Shown here in pieces: positions 34,740-46,882 of a stretch of 64,000 bases of DNA (position 1 is its first letter; each line of letters begins with the position of its first letter). The notes beneath the pieces were generated by a model. That model did not search any database. It saw only the letters and a program-made list of their open reading frames with translations, and was not told the DNA's origin. Both the position numbers and the translations under genes were made by a program. This DNA comes from Isoetes taiwanensis (taxonomy: Eukaryota; Streptophyta; Lycopodiopsida; Isoetales; Isoetaceae), in assembly GCA_021234155.1 (NCBI GenBank), contig JAJEKV010000018.1, positions 14,268,925 to 14,332,924 of the forward strand, given 5' to 3'.

Positions 34740-36730
34740 TACGACTTACAAACTTTGTCTCTGCATTCCATTCAGCCCGAATATTATTAGCATTCACATT
34801 AGCAACCTTACAAGACAGCAAAATAGTACCTGGAAGACCAACTCCAACATTTGCCAAAGCATCGGTTGCTAAATTACACTCCTAATAAAAAACAGGGAAA
34901 ATGTATCACAAGCACATCCTTGAGCAATCTCAAGGAGGATTCAGCATACCCTGTCGACATGGCGAATGGAAAACTGCAAAAATTTCTGGACAAGATACTT
35001 TGCTTCTTCACATAACTTTTTGAGATTATCATTGTGAACCTTATAATTCCCAAGTACCTTTAAATGTAATGGCAATCCTTAGACAAACATAGCTATCAAG
35101 AAAGCATGGTAAAAGTTAAAACCCGTTGGCAGACAAGATTAGAATCTCCTTGTACTCTGATTCGCTTCACTCCTTTTTCAAGCGCTGCACGTAAACCCAT
35201 TATTAGGCCACGATATTCAGCAACATTGTTTGTTGCATAACCCAAGCCTTCATCTGGCTCACATACCTGTCACAAAAAGATTTCTTATGAAAAAAAAAAA
35301 GCAATAGAAAGAAAATGCTTTAAATAGTCCAATAGATATATGCCACTGTTCCATCGAGCCGTTGCAATAATGCTCCAGCACCAGCCTTACCCGGATTTCC
35401 TTTTGATGCCCCATCATAAGCAAGCAAAAAATGTTCCTTTACCTTCATAAGCTTGCTTGACTACTTGGTGACCCTTTACCTTCATAAGCTTGCTTGACTA
35501 TTTGGTGACCTATCACTTGAAGTCAGACAAAATGGAACCATTCTAGAAGGAGCTCGCATGAAAACGACAAAAACCTCCGGCTTCTCGTTCATCTCAGCAG
35601 ATTTTCTACAATGGTGGATAGTGGGTAGCCGCGCACATGTGAACTACCCACAAAGAAAAATAAAGGGAACGTCCAATTATACAACTTGGACCGCATGAAA
35701 TACAATGCTAATAGATGTTTGTTCGTGTACCTGCCGAAAGCTTATCACCGGGATTAAAAAACCCCGCCCTTTCGGGTTTTTGAGGAAAAACCCGTGATAA
35801 GCCTTCGGCAAGGGGCTTGGACAAACGTAAGGCTGAGAATTCGCTCCCAAAAAACCCACGAATGGAGAAGTCGAAGCCGAAGCCGCTGCCGCTTGCCAAC
35901 CTGTACCTGCACAACACCAACACGAGAACAAATGTGACAAAACAAACCTCCCAAAATGGAGGGGCTGATCACGCGTGCCACGCGACAACAAAATAAAAAC
36001 CTCTTCAAATAGAGGGGCTGGTCACGCGTGCCAGGCGACAAATACATTAAACAATTAAGGGGAGGGTGGGTTACAAAAGAAAAGAGAATAGGGTATTGCT
36101 AAGAGAGAAGAGGAAGCTACGATGAGACGCCGATGAAGAACCCCGCCTAATATAGCGATCAACAGAGAAGGCATGCATGCATGCAAGACATGCATCTTTC
36201 GCGCTTCTTCTAGAATGTCAATCCAGGGGCTCGGATCGATGGCATTCTAGAAGGAGCTCGCATGAAAACGACAAAAACCTCCCGAATAGAAGAGAACTTC
36301 CATATCAAAACGGGATCGAGGACGAAGGTCAAAAGATTATGGCTAAAGAAGAGGCAAGGCCGAGAAAGGACATGCTACAGCATGAAAGAAACGCCAAACT
36401 GGTCAATCCAAGCATGGAGAAGCCCCTCCCCTACATGGTTACAAAGAAAAGAGAATAGGGTACTGCTGAGAGAGAAGAGGAAGCACCGATGAGACGTCGA
36501 TGAAGAACCCCGCCTAATATAGCGATCAACCAGAGAAGGCATGCATGCATGCAAGACATGCATGCTCGCTCCTTCTAGAATGTCGATCTGAGGGCTCGGA
36601 TCGATGGTAATTGGTGAAAGAGAACGTGAAAAATATTAAAATCTCGATCATAAGAGACCAGATTATGGGGAACTTACCTCAGTTTCATTGAACATAAGAT
36701 CTCCCTCTATAGATACACTTCATGCGCCTT
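34740..36730 (-). pseudogene. RNase H1-like gene, second (partial) copy
   Basis: A diverged duplicate of the gene at 37020-38420, aligned exon by exon. The RNase H exon with YDGASKGNPG ends at 35347. The exon with VAEYRG and GDSNLVCQ is 35266-35123. The exon with LCEEAKYLVQKF is 35057-34950. The last exon begins at 34881 after an intact TTATTAG acceptor. An upstream exon (EGDLMFNETE, about 36740-36677) has a good GTAAGT donor but a TGA in the same frame. The exons coding the hybrid-binding domain are absent. The copy is split between 35515 and 36610 by an inserted block. It cannot encode the complete protein. Confidence 0.75.
35516..36609. mobile_element. insertion with inverted-repeat ends, two related units
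   Basis: The block interrupts the partial RNase H copy between GGTGACCTATCA and GGTGAAAGAGAACG, which are nearly adjacent in the other copy. Inside, CATTCTAGAAGGAGCTCGCATG-type ends occur at 35539 and 36243. Inverted CTTCTAGAATG ends occur at 36207-36217 and 36572-36582. This defines two units of about 680 and 340 bp. Their right halves (36068-36242 and 36430-36606) are near-identical. No transposase frame. Likely a non-autonomous DNA transposon or a composite of two copies. Confidence 0.65.
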
Positions 36731-37019
36731 GACATTCCTCAATAATACTGCTCTTTGATCCCTATCACATAACACGTGCTTAACATTATACACCATCTAG
36801 GCATATTTATATAGGACTCAGAAGAATTCTAATTCTGATACTTATACTTGTAATACTTGAAAACAGAACTTTATGCAAAAAGCAGACAAAACGAAAATGT
36901 GCAACCTAGCACCAAGATAACAATGACCCCGAAGGTTGCAGCAAATCTAACATAGAAAGAAACTACTTATTAAGTCTAAAGCAGGATACTTTGTTCCACT
37001 CTTTTATTATACTTGCTCT

Positions 37020-38420
37020 TCAGCATACCCTCATGGAATACAACTTACAAACTTTGTCTCTGCATTTGCATTCAGCCCAAATATTAGCATTCACATTAGC
37101 AATTTTACAAGACAGCAAAATAGTACCTGGAAGACCAACTCCAACATTTGCCAAAGCATCAGCTGCTGAATTATATTCATAATAAAGACGGGAAAAATGT
37201 ATCACAAGCACATCCCCCAGCAATCTCAAAAAGGATTCACAGCATACCCTGTCAACATGGCAAATGGAAAACTCCAAAAATTTCTGGACAAGATATTTTG
37301 CTTCTTCACATAACTTTTTGAGATTATCATTGTGAACCTTATAATTCCTACGTACCTATTAAACGTTGGAAATCCTTAGCCAAACATAGCTATAAAAAAA
37401 GCATGGTAAAAGTTAAAACATGTTGGCAGACAAGATTAGAATCTCCTTGTACTCTAATTTGCTTCACTCCTTTGTCAAGCACCGCACGTAAACCCATTAT
37501 TAGGCCACGATATTCAGCAACATTGTTTGTTGCATGACCCAAGTCTTCTGCTAGCTCACATACCTGTCACAAAAAGATTTCTTATAAAAAAGAAAAGCAA
37601 TAGAAAGAAAATGCTTTAAATAGTGCAATAGATAAATCCCACTGTTCCATCGAGCCGTTGCAATAATGCTCCAGCACCAGCCTTACCCGGATTCCCTTTT
37701 GAAGCCCCATCATACGCAAGCAAAAAATGTTCCTTTACCACATCAAATTCAATAGAATTTAAAAACTTGCTAGACTACTTGGCAACCTATCAGGTAAAAG
37801 AGAGCGTGAAAAACATTCAAAACCCAATTGTAAGAGACCAGATTATGGGAAACTTACCTCAGTTTCATGGAACATAAGGTCTCCCTCTTTAGATATGCTT
37901 AACGCGTCTTGTCATTCCTCAATAGTACTACTCTTTGATCCCTATCACATAACACGAGTGCTTAACCTCATACACCATCAATGCATATTCACATAGGACT
38001 GAGAGAAGAATTATAATTGTGATACTTATACTTGTGATACTTGAAAACAGATCTATTATGCAAGATACCTCATAAGCAGAATTTCCACACGCTTCTCTCC
38101 TGATCTCTAAACGGGAATTCTGCTTCACCACGAATGTCCATGATTGGTTTTTAATGTCTTTCCCAAAACAAAATCTGCTTCTTCCCATTGTAAATCCTTT
38201 GAACTCGGCCTTGGAGAAGCCTTTGATCTGCCATAACGGTCAAACTGATTAAGTAGGGCTTCTATTCCTTTAGATTGTTATGCTAAACAGAAAATATATA
38301 ATACTTAAGAACCATCGGACATAAGGTAAAGTACCTGTGCTTGGCACTCAGACCAGGTATGATAAATTCCAGGCTTTCTCCATGGCATAGAACTTCCCTT
38401 TTGAACTCTGGTTGTGATGG
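37020..38420 (-). pseudogene. RNase H1-like gene (hybrid-binding domain plus RNase H), decayed
   Basis: Exons recognised on the minus strand: to 38335 (RKPGIYHTWSECQAQ), 38227-38069 (IKGFSKAEFKGF..), about 37920-37858 (EGDLMFHETE), 37769-37643 (YDGASKGNPGKAGAGALL), 37563-37420 (NNVAEYRGLIMGL, GDSNLVCQ), 37355-37248 (LCEEAKYLVQKFLEFSICHVDR) and 37178-37020 (EYNSAADALANVGV). The N-terminal module is the RNase H1 RNA:DNA hybrid-binding domain (viroplasmin fold). The rest is RNase H with D, E, D and D in the expected places. The enzyme would cut RNA in hybrids. Faults: SKGKFYAM at the start is out of frame with RKPGIY, an apparent TGA lies in the third exon, and the last acceptor reads TAT instead of TAG. 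If the first two are sequencing errors, it may be a recent loss. Confidence 0.75.
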
Positions 38421-40029
38421 TTAATGGTCCGCCAAGATTATTATGTCTCTCAAATTGGCAGCGACGGAAATTTGATGCAGACAAATCCCTTCATAAATCT
38501 TAAAGGATTCATGCTGGCGACCCTTGATTTTTTGAATCAGCCCGTTAATTTTGTTTTGCATCAACTTGATTTGCCGGTGGAACCTTAGGACAAAGCAGAA
38601 CGACACAGCCTTCCCAGTTCCTCGGTTAAAACATCAGCGAAACATCAGCGATTCATTAGGCATGTGACCGCCAAGTTACAGTGAATAATAGGTTTGGAGC
38701 AGTTACCAGTATATTCTAGGTATATTTTAGTATATACCTAGGATATTCTAGAAACCCACATAAACAAGGGTTTGCCCCCCTAGGGGCAACCCAAAAAGCA
38801 CGCAAGGGATTGGAATAAAAATTGAAGAGTTCATATTTGGCTTGGAGTTTTTCTTCTGGTGATCAAATTCTTCTCTTCTGTGCCAATATCTAGCATAATA
38901 ACAGGGGCTTCTTTTGTATGTTTGTACACTTTTTCCTATGGTTTTTATATGATTTGATTGCCATATTTTATGGGGTGTACTAATGTGTACATCTGGAGTG
39001 CATATATGCTTTTCATAGATTTTTGCCCCGTGATGAAAATCTTATACTTACAAGAAATTTATCATGAGGGCCAAGGCCATCGCAAACATTTCTCTTTCTT
39101 ACTCCTATGTGTATTGAAGTGAGTCGGCAAAGAAAAATGCCAAGCCCCTCTACTAACTCATTAATTGGCCGGAGTCCTGTATGAAAAGCGAATCATAAGA
39201 CACTTACACTTCACTTTACATTTAATATTCATACTTCCAAGACATTAATGTTACTTGTTGAATTGGTCGGTTGGTTTCTTTGGTTGTCTTGTAGTAGTTG
39301 GTCGCATTTAGCCAAATCATGCCTTATCAACCAAGTTGGTGTATGGAAAATTTAGTTGTGACGCTCCCCACAAAATATAAGATGTCCCGTCATATACCTC
39401 ACGGGAAATCCCTCATCTAGCAATATCTGTTGCATTGGCCTTCCTCTATCCCGCTCCCGGGATGGACAGGGCGCTGGAAGGAGACACGAAGGTGCCTTGC
39501 GCGCCCGTCTCCCATGGGCTCCTATAACAACGGAAGCATAAATATAATATCAGCACTGGCAATATAATACAATACAGTCGGCTACCTCGAAGGGTAGTGC
39601 CATCCATCAAATAATAGATCCATCGTAGATACCAATACATCATCGTCATCACATGAGCTCCTACCCAAGCTCAGACTCGTGGGGGAAAGTAGACTGACGA
39701 CTGGGGTCTAAAGATAGAGCAGACTGAGATATAACAATGGCTGGCTGGCTAAATCTGGACCTGTTGTGACTATAACCTGCCAGAGACATAACCTCTTAGT
39801 CTCACCCAACGAGGCTGCTCGGGGTTGCATCTCCCCAGTTCAATGAAGTAAGAAGGGTTGCATCTCCCCTCCCAAACGATGGCGGCTAGAGGATCGTGGC
39901 ACACGTCCTTATCCAACTGAACTCCCCAAAACAAGAGTTAGGTCAACACTTGCAACTCCTAAGGGCCAGAGCGTCATCATCGATCTAGGAAGTGTCGGAC
40001 TCATACCCGGCCCTCTCAAAGTGACAGCC
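38421..40029. other. intergenic
   Basis: No gene. A near-perfect 14-bp AT-rich stem (38712-38725 with 38732-38745, CTAGGTATAT core) is followed by a GC hairpin, GTTTGCCCC with GGGGCAAC, at about 38769-38790. Bases 39360-40029 are moderately GC-rich, without coding signal. Confidence 0.45.
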
Positions 40030-40690
40030 TGTTGAAGGTGTTCCTGACAAACCTTCAACCTCAATGGCTTAGAACCTCCAGGTTGCTTAAGGCAACCACT
40101 CTATGTGAGAAAATCGAAAAAAAAAAAGCTTGAACACAAGTTTAGAGCTGCTTTTCCAAATCAAAAAATAACTGCCTCAGAAAGAATGATGCCATTTGCA
40201 AGTAAGAAAAGATCTGATCATGATTTCAAATGTTAAAGCTACTTAAAGTCTTGAGGACTGCATGGCCAAAAGTCAGATGCCAAAAGATTTGCAGACATAA
40301 CTCAAATATGCACTTCTGACTGGGTCAAAAATGACTCAATATCCCTGGCAGTGAGCAATTTTCTGCGGATCAAAAGATATGAATCTTTTGTTGAACTGTA
40401 ACGCTTGTTTCTCTCTCTGATATGTCTGCACACAAGGATCAAACACTCTTTTTGCAAAAGCAGATGCAGGAAAGCCTTGAAATTCAAGATTTTTGCAAAC
40501 AGACTGTTACAGTGAGAAAACAACAAGCAGGTTTTGGCAAATCAATTTTTGGATGATCATTTCTAAGCTCTAAGTGTACTCTACAGCTTTTAGTGGTCTG
40601 GCGAGGAATGCTTATTTGATCAGAAATACAGAAGAAATCTTGAGAATGGAATTTTAACTTGAGAAATGTAAAGATATGGGAGATAACTGA
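40030..40690 (-). repeat. degenerate LTR-like fragment
   Basis: Starts TGTTGAAGGTGTTCC and contains AGAACCTCCAGGTTGCTTAAGGC, which parallels the conserved ACCTCCAGATCACTTAAGG segment of the family's LTRs (minus orientation). The phrase GGGTCAAAAATGACTCAAT also echoes them. The rest is too diverged to align by eye. The outer retrotransposon inserted at its end. Confidence 0.4.
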
Positions 40691-42645
40691 TGTTTACCCT
40701 CAACCTGGCTTCAAAGGTCAACCACAATAAGCCAACTTGAGTAGGGACCCAAGTTGGGGTTAGGACCTCCAGATCACTTAAGGTGATCAGTCTATGCAAG
40801 ATAGATCTAGCAAAAAAGCCAAAAACTCAAAGTTTCATACCTTTCCTATTTCCAGAAAATGGAACCTTGATTCAAATTGGTGCAGCAATCGATAATGGAT
40901 TGAATTTTTGGGTCAGATGATTTAGACTGGTACAAGAAAGTTGTAGGAATCCAATGGGGAAATCCCTGACCAAGTCAGATCATAATCCTGAGAGATATTC
41001 GAGCTTAAAGTAGGGTCAAAAATTGGTCAATGGCAGTCAAACTAGAAAACAGTGATCAGAAAAATGGAACTAGAGTTTCTGACCACTTTTTTGGAAAGTT
41101 TCAAAGCCAATATATCATAAGGGTAGCAGGGTGTGTGGGCATGAGGTCAGATCTTCATTTGAATACTCAAAGGTATTTTTGCATTCAGATTTGGCAAAAT
41201 ACAGTCAAGAACAGTCAAAACAGAGTGCAGATTTTTCCAACTCGGGTTGTAAAGGGTATTTTTTGGTTTTTTCAAACCATATGGGTCTCAGATGTCTCAA
41301 GGATTGGTGGCAACTGAACCAAAAGCAATTAAAGACATAGGGGAATTTTCTGTAAGATTTTTTGAAAGACAAAATTGTTAAGAATCATATCAGAAAGAAT
41401 TTCTTCAACTTGGCATCAAATTTTCATTGATATGGAGGTAAATCAACCACAACAGTAATGAATAATAGTACTTCAATACTTCAAATGCTGGAAAATATCA
41501 ATCTCAGGTCATCAAATAATTTTAGAAGATAAAATCAATCAAATCTCTTTGGATCTGATCGGGGAGTACTCAGAGACTTCAAGAATCCTTCAGATCATGC
41601 TTAGCATTGATCAATGTCAGATTTGAACGCTTCTGGGCCTTCGAAAATTGTCTGTGTACGTTTGTTCCTGTATAAAGGTTTGATTTTGAGATTCCCGGGG
41701 TTACAGGCCATATTTTTAGGCTTAATGTGTTGCTTAGATGTAGGAATCCAATAATAGTCATGTTACAGAGCTTAAGGATTCAATTCCGGCGGGATATAAG
41801 CTAATTCCCAAGTTCTAGGGTTAGAGGCCGTATTTTTTGCCAAAACTCGCGATACGGTTCGCGTATTTTGGTGCATATATGCTCGAATATGCCCGTATTT
41901 TGGACCTTTAGGAATTTCGACCATGGTCCTTTAGGGGTATTATAAATTTATGATGGAAATCTAGCAAGCTTTGAACCATAGGGGAGTGTAGCCATGTGAT
42001 CCTTCAATTTTGAAGCTGATTTGGGGCTATAATAGGTGGCACAAATACCTAGGCAATGGTTACTATGGGGTAGGAGGAAGAAAACAAGTGATGGTCATGA
42101 AGGTGAAAGAATATGGAGTAAGAAAGAATAGAATAATGGAAACTCAAAAGGATGTGCATGGGTGATGATAGAAAAATAGCTTAATGGTAATATTATGAAA
42201 GGAAAAGGAGAATGTGGGTAGAGAAATATTTGAGATGAACAACTTGGCAAATATGGTAAAGAAGTGAGCACAATGGTCAAATAAAGGCAATTGGAATTAA
42301 GACATGAATATAGAGGTGGGAAAAAAAGAGGGAACCTAGGATTTGGTGCCATGTGTACAGGAATCTTCCAGAATTCTTAACTTCCAAACCTCAAAAAGAT
42401 GTCTTCCAAACTTCATAACCCAGATTCTTCTAGAGTATATTCTTGACTAAGCATTTGACCCCAAATAAAATATCTCTTGTGAACTTTTAACTTGAGCTCT
42501 TTTGACCTAGAAGGTAAACATCCTTTGACCTCCATATCAATGTTGAATACCAAGATCTTCCAAACTTTGACCTAGTCTTTCAAAATGACTTGACCTAGCT
42601 TGAATGTATAGACCACAATTAGCATGTTTCCCTTTGGGGGCAACA
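40691..42645 (-). repeat. 3' LTR of the outer element (1955 bp)
   Basis: Read on the minus strand it begins TGTTGCCCCCAAAGGGAAAC (one base breaks the terminal hairpin) and ends GAGGGTAAACA. It is nearly identical to 59266-61326 over most of its length, except the stretch corresponding to about 60205-60555. Confidence 0.92.
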
Positions 42646-43403
42646 TCTCGCCAAAACAAGAAAATGGCTGGTCCCCTCAGCCATGTGATGTCAAAAGTGA
42701 ATAACTAGAGGGGTCTTCAACTTTGTACCAAGGTGTCTAAGTGGGAACATGATAGAGTGAGTGTGTAAAGTGCAAATGTTGATGCAATGAGTGTGAATGT
42801 GGTGATAGAATGATGTGAATGGAATATGGTGAGTGGAAAAAAGGTAAGAGTGAGTGTGAATATGACAGGGTAGTGATGGAATGGAGATGAAGTGAGTGTG
42901 CAAGTATTGAGATTTAGCCAAAACAAGAAAATGCATGTCTTCTCCTTGATCTTCAAGAATTGCAACTCTGCTATGGTGGTGAAGATGAATTGCAAAGTGC
43001 TTTTTTCTTTTAGGAATGAAAACAAGAATAAGGAGTTTGAATGGATAGCAGGACTACTTATGACAGATGAAAAAATGGAGAAAGGGTGCACCTGTCATGG
43101 AAACACACAAACTAATTAGTCTCAAATCCTTGCAACTCTGCCATGATGGTGAAGATGATTTTGCAGAGTGCTATGGAAAAAAGAATAGAAGGCTGAATGG
43201 ATGGTAGGAATACTTTAAGACAGGTGAATAGAGATGGAAGAAGGATGCTCCTGCATATGACACTTGGTAATCATTAGTAACAATTCTTTTCTTGGGATCA
43301 ATTATACTGTTCTCTGGTCAGCCCAACCTATAAACATAAAATCAACTTATCAGAGTAATGTGCTCAAAAGTCAAATTGATCTAACTACTCTAAACCTACT
43401 GTA
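42646..43403 (-). other. 3' untranslated region of the outer element
   Basis: Carries the conserved motif pair (reverse complement of TTTTCTTGTTTTGGC) at 42650-42664 and 42917-42931, around a purine-rich (minus strand pyrimidine-rich) tract. Two hairpin modules follow at 42962-43000 (one stem base changed) and 43132-43171. Confidence 0.75.
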
Positions 43404-43540
43404 GGGAAGGACCCTTTGTAGTGCTAGAATCTGCAGGTACCAACTCTTATTGGCTACAAGAGGTTGCTTCAGGAATGCCATTACCAAACCCTATCAACAT
43501 CCTGCATTTGAAAAGGTATTGGGACCAGCATGCTTGCTTG
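43404..43540 (+). pseudogene. inverted piece of the integrase C-terminus
   Basis: This ~137-bp segment encodes EGPFVVLESAGTNSYWLQEV and NILHLKRYWDQHACL on the + strand, although the host element is on the minus strand. Both flanks are in normal minus-strand order. It is an in-place inversion that removes the integrase C-terminal end. Confidence 0.85.
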
Positions 43541-44830
43541 GCCAGCTGAATCTTCCTTTGACTTATTCCATTTGAGGGCAAGCTCTCCCTTCCTAAAAGT
43601 TCCTTGTATTTTATGTGCAGCCTTGAATGCAGCCAGATCTTTAGCCTTTTTCAACAAATTAGTGTTCTCTGCCTCCATTCTATATTCATCTAGATGTAAC
43701 AAGGCATCCAATCTTTCCTGCAAGGCATGTTCAAAAGGTAAGCATAATTTATGAGCTAACCTCAAAGAAGGTAACTCAAGTTCTACTGGTAAAACTGCCT
43801 CTATGCCATAAACCAAATTGAAAGGGGTGTGATTTGTAGCTGCTTTGATAGTGACCCTATAAGCCCAAAGTGCATCCACTATTTTGACATGCCAATCCCT
43901 CTTGTTGATCTCAACTGTTTTCTGCAAGATATTTTTCAAGACTTTGTTAGTAGCTTCAGTTTGCCCATTACCTTGAGGGTAGTAGGAAGAACTTTTGGTA
44001 TGCTTGACTTTCAAAATGCTCAACAAGTTAGCAATGACTTCATTGACAAAAGGTGTACCCCTATCAGAATGCAACTGGAAAGGAATACCAAACCTAGCAC
44101 AAACATATTCATGTAAAAACCTTGCAGTTGTGAGGGCATTAGCCTGCTTCAGGGGTATGGCCTCTGCCCACTTGGTAAAATAATCCGTGGCCACAATGAT
44201 ATGTTGATGCTGACCTGCAGAAGAAGGATTAATGGGGCCAATATAATCTAACCCCCAAATTTGAAAAGGTCCTGGAGATATGATAGGATTCAGGGCAGCT
44301 GGTAATAAAATTCTTTTGCTAAAAATCTGACATTGATGGCAAGTCTTTATGATATCATAGCAATCTCTAAAAACGCCAGTAATATCCAGACTTGAGAATC
44401 TTTTTTGCTGTAGTATCCCCAGCAAAATGTCCTCCACAGATACCTTTATGCATTTCTCTGATAATCAAAGTAGACTCATCTTCATCTACACATCTCAACA
44501 AAATTCCATCTCGGTTGACTTTGCACAAGACATTGTCTATCAACTTGAATTGTCTGCACTTGTCCTTGAATCTCCTTTTTTGGCTTGAAGTGAGGCTTGG
44601 AGAAATGATCTGATATTGTAAAAGTCTCTAATAGGTTGCTGCCATCCTCCCTGAGCTTGATCTCCTTGAGTTACCTCTAAATGTGCCACTGCAAGTGAAG
44701 TGTCAGTAGTGTCCAATTCATCCTCATGGTCAAAGAATATGTAAGGCAAGTAGAGGCTAGGACTTCGTACCAAATGCAACTCTTTTACAGAAATATCATA
44801 ACTTTGCAACTTACAAGCCCATCTCTGGAT
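43541..44830 (-). pseudogene. integrase of the outer element
   Basis: The frame from about 44437 down to 43541 holds CHQCQ of the zinc-binding domain and the catalytic core with DYIGP, SDRGTPF and NGQTE (the D, D, E triad). The C-terminal helical region follows, up to KEDSAG. The frame then runs into the inverted segment. Upstream (44440-44830) the linker from RNase H is frameshifted and the first half of the HHCC domain is disrupted. There is no chromodomain. Confidence 0.85.
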
Positions 44831-45129
44831 TTTGGTTTATTAGTTGTCTTACCAAATAGCAAACCCATTGGGTTTTGCTTCATGTAGACTTGAACTTGAC
44901 TTTTCAGAAGCAAATGTCCTTGTCTATTAATAAGAAACATGAGTGCAGCAGCACTCTTTTCCATTCTGGTGTATCTTTCTTCAAGGGCAGACCATTGTTT
45001 GCTTGCAAAAACTATAGTATGTTTATCCTGCAAAATGGCTAAACCTATGGCCTTTTTAGTAACAGTGATATAAACTTCAAATGGCATGCGCAAATCTGGT
45101 TTCTTCAAAAGTGTTGCTTCACATATGGA
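44785..45129 (-). pseudogene. degenerate gypsy RNase H domain of the outer element (3' part)
   Basis: Encodes CEATLLKKPDLRMPFEVYI, KKAIGLAILQD, ASKQWSALEERY and YMKQNPMGLLFG. The expected catalytic DAS is ITV-like and the expected YTDH is YMKQ, so two of the acidic residues are gone, as in the inner element. The other half of this domain lies beyond the nested insertion, at 54872 and above. Confidence 0.8.
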
Positions 45130-46882
45130 TGTTGACCCTCAACCTGGCTAGAGAGTCAAACACAAGAAGCCAACTTAAGTTTATACTCAAGTTGGGGTTA
45201 GAACCTCCAGATCACTTAAGGTGATCAGTCTACACAAGAATTTCTTAAAGAAAAAGCTCAAATATCAAGTACTCATACATTTCCCAATTCAAGAATATGG
45301 AGCCTTCACTCAAATTGATGTAGTTCTCATAAGTGGATTGATTTTCAAGGTCAAATGATTGCAACCTGTGTAGAAAAGTTATAGGCATGCAAGGGAAAAG
45401 ATTTTGACCAAGTCTGAGTTATAGTTTGCAAGATATTCGATCTTCTCAAAGTTGAGTCAATTTTTGGTCAATACCAGTCAAAGCTACAAACAGATCTCAA
45501 AATTTTGTAACTTGAGTTGCAGAGGGAATTTTTGAGAAATTCCAAAACTGAGATGAAGTATAGGTCCTAAATATGTGGGGCATGCAATCAAATCCTATTT
45601 TGGATCACTAAAACTATTTTTTTTGCACTGTTTTGTGGATAACAGTCTAAAATTTTATCAGACAGAATGCAAAAAATAATAACTTGAGTTTGGAATGGTT
45701 TTGTTTCGAACTTTTGGTGCACACAGGTGCAAATATGATGGTAAATGAGGGGCAAATGATCATATGCAAGAAAAGATGATGGGATATCTTACTGTAAAAA
45801 TGTTTATATGGCGAAAATACTAAAAGATCATGAAAGTCAATTTTCTAAGCACTTGGCAGGCAATTTTCATTGATATGAAGGTAATACAAGATGAATATGA
45901 GTTTTAGGATCATAAATCAATCATCAAAATATCTCAGAAGGTCATATAATAATATCATAATAGGAATATCAGTCCAATTTTCTCAAATTGAACTGTGGAA
46001 TGCTCAAATACTTCATAAACGTCTTCAGATCATGCTCAGCATGTATCACTGTTGAGGTTTGATGCATCTGGGCCTTCAGAGAGATCACCCCAATTATATT
46101 TTCAAATTTTTATGAATCCAGAATCTTAGGCATTGATTATGGGTTTGTTGGGTAGCTAAGGAGAGACTCGGGAGGAATTTAAGGCAGAAACTGAGGCCTC
46201 TGGCCGATTCGAAGGTTTTTTCTAAGTTTAGGGTTCATGGAGGGAATCTCGCGAGCATCTTTCGAGTATATTTCGAGATTCTAGTTTTTTAAAAAATCAA
46301 TTTTCAATGGTTTAAATGGGAAAATCAAACCTTTGAGTTATGAGAATCTTCTAGGGATCTTTGAGGATGCCTTCCAAAAATTTGGGAGCATATCTGGCCT
46401 TGCCACGTGGCATAGGGCATCCTTATGGCATCTAGAATGATACCTAAGTTATCCATCTAGGATCTTAGTGTTCCATAATAGGGTTTGTTTTTCAAAAGCA
46501 AAGGCTAAAAAATGGGATGGGAATGTGAAATAGAAATGAGCTTATGATAAGGTAAAGGGAGAGTTGAGGAATTAAAGCAAAAAATGAGAGAAGGCATAGG
46601 GAAATGGGGATGGGAAAAGTTTGGGGGTAAAAGATTCTAGATTACTATGGGGTCTTCCAAACTCTAACTTCCAATCTTCGAAAAGTATCTTCCAATCTTC
46701 TTACCTAAAATCTTATAAGCATCTTTTGACCTCAAATGAAGTATTCCTTATGGGAGTTGACCTTGAAGATAAATATCCTTTGACCTTCACACCAATGTTG
46801 ACTACCAGGTTCTTCTTTGACTTAGCCTTCCTAACTTCAACATATGAACCAACAATTAGTATGTTGCCCTTTGGGGGCAACA
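45130..46882 (-). repeat. 3' LTR of the inner element (1753 bp)
   Basis: Minus strand: starts TGTTGCCC, 5-base loop, GGGCAACA and ends GAGGGTCAACA. It matches 53116-54871. Confidence 0.95.

Noticed and set aside
35677-36047. Overlapping minus-strand frames of 71-104 residues
   Set aside because: They lie inside the inverted-repeat insertion and are open in several frames at once.
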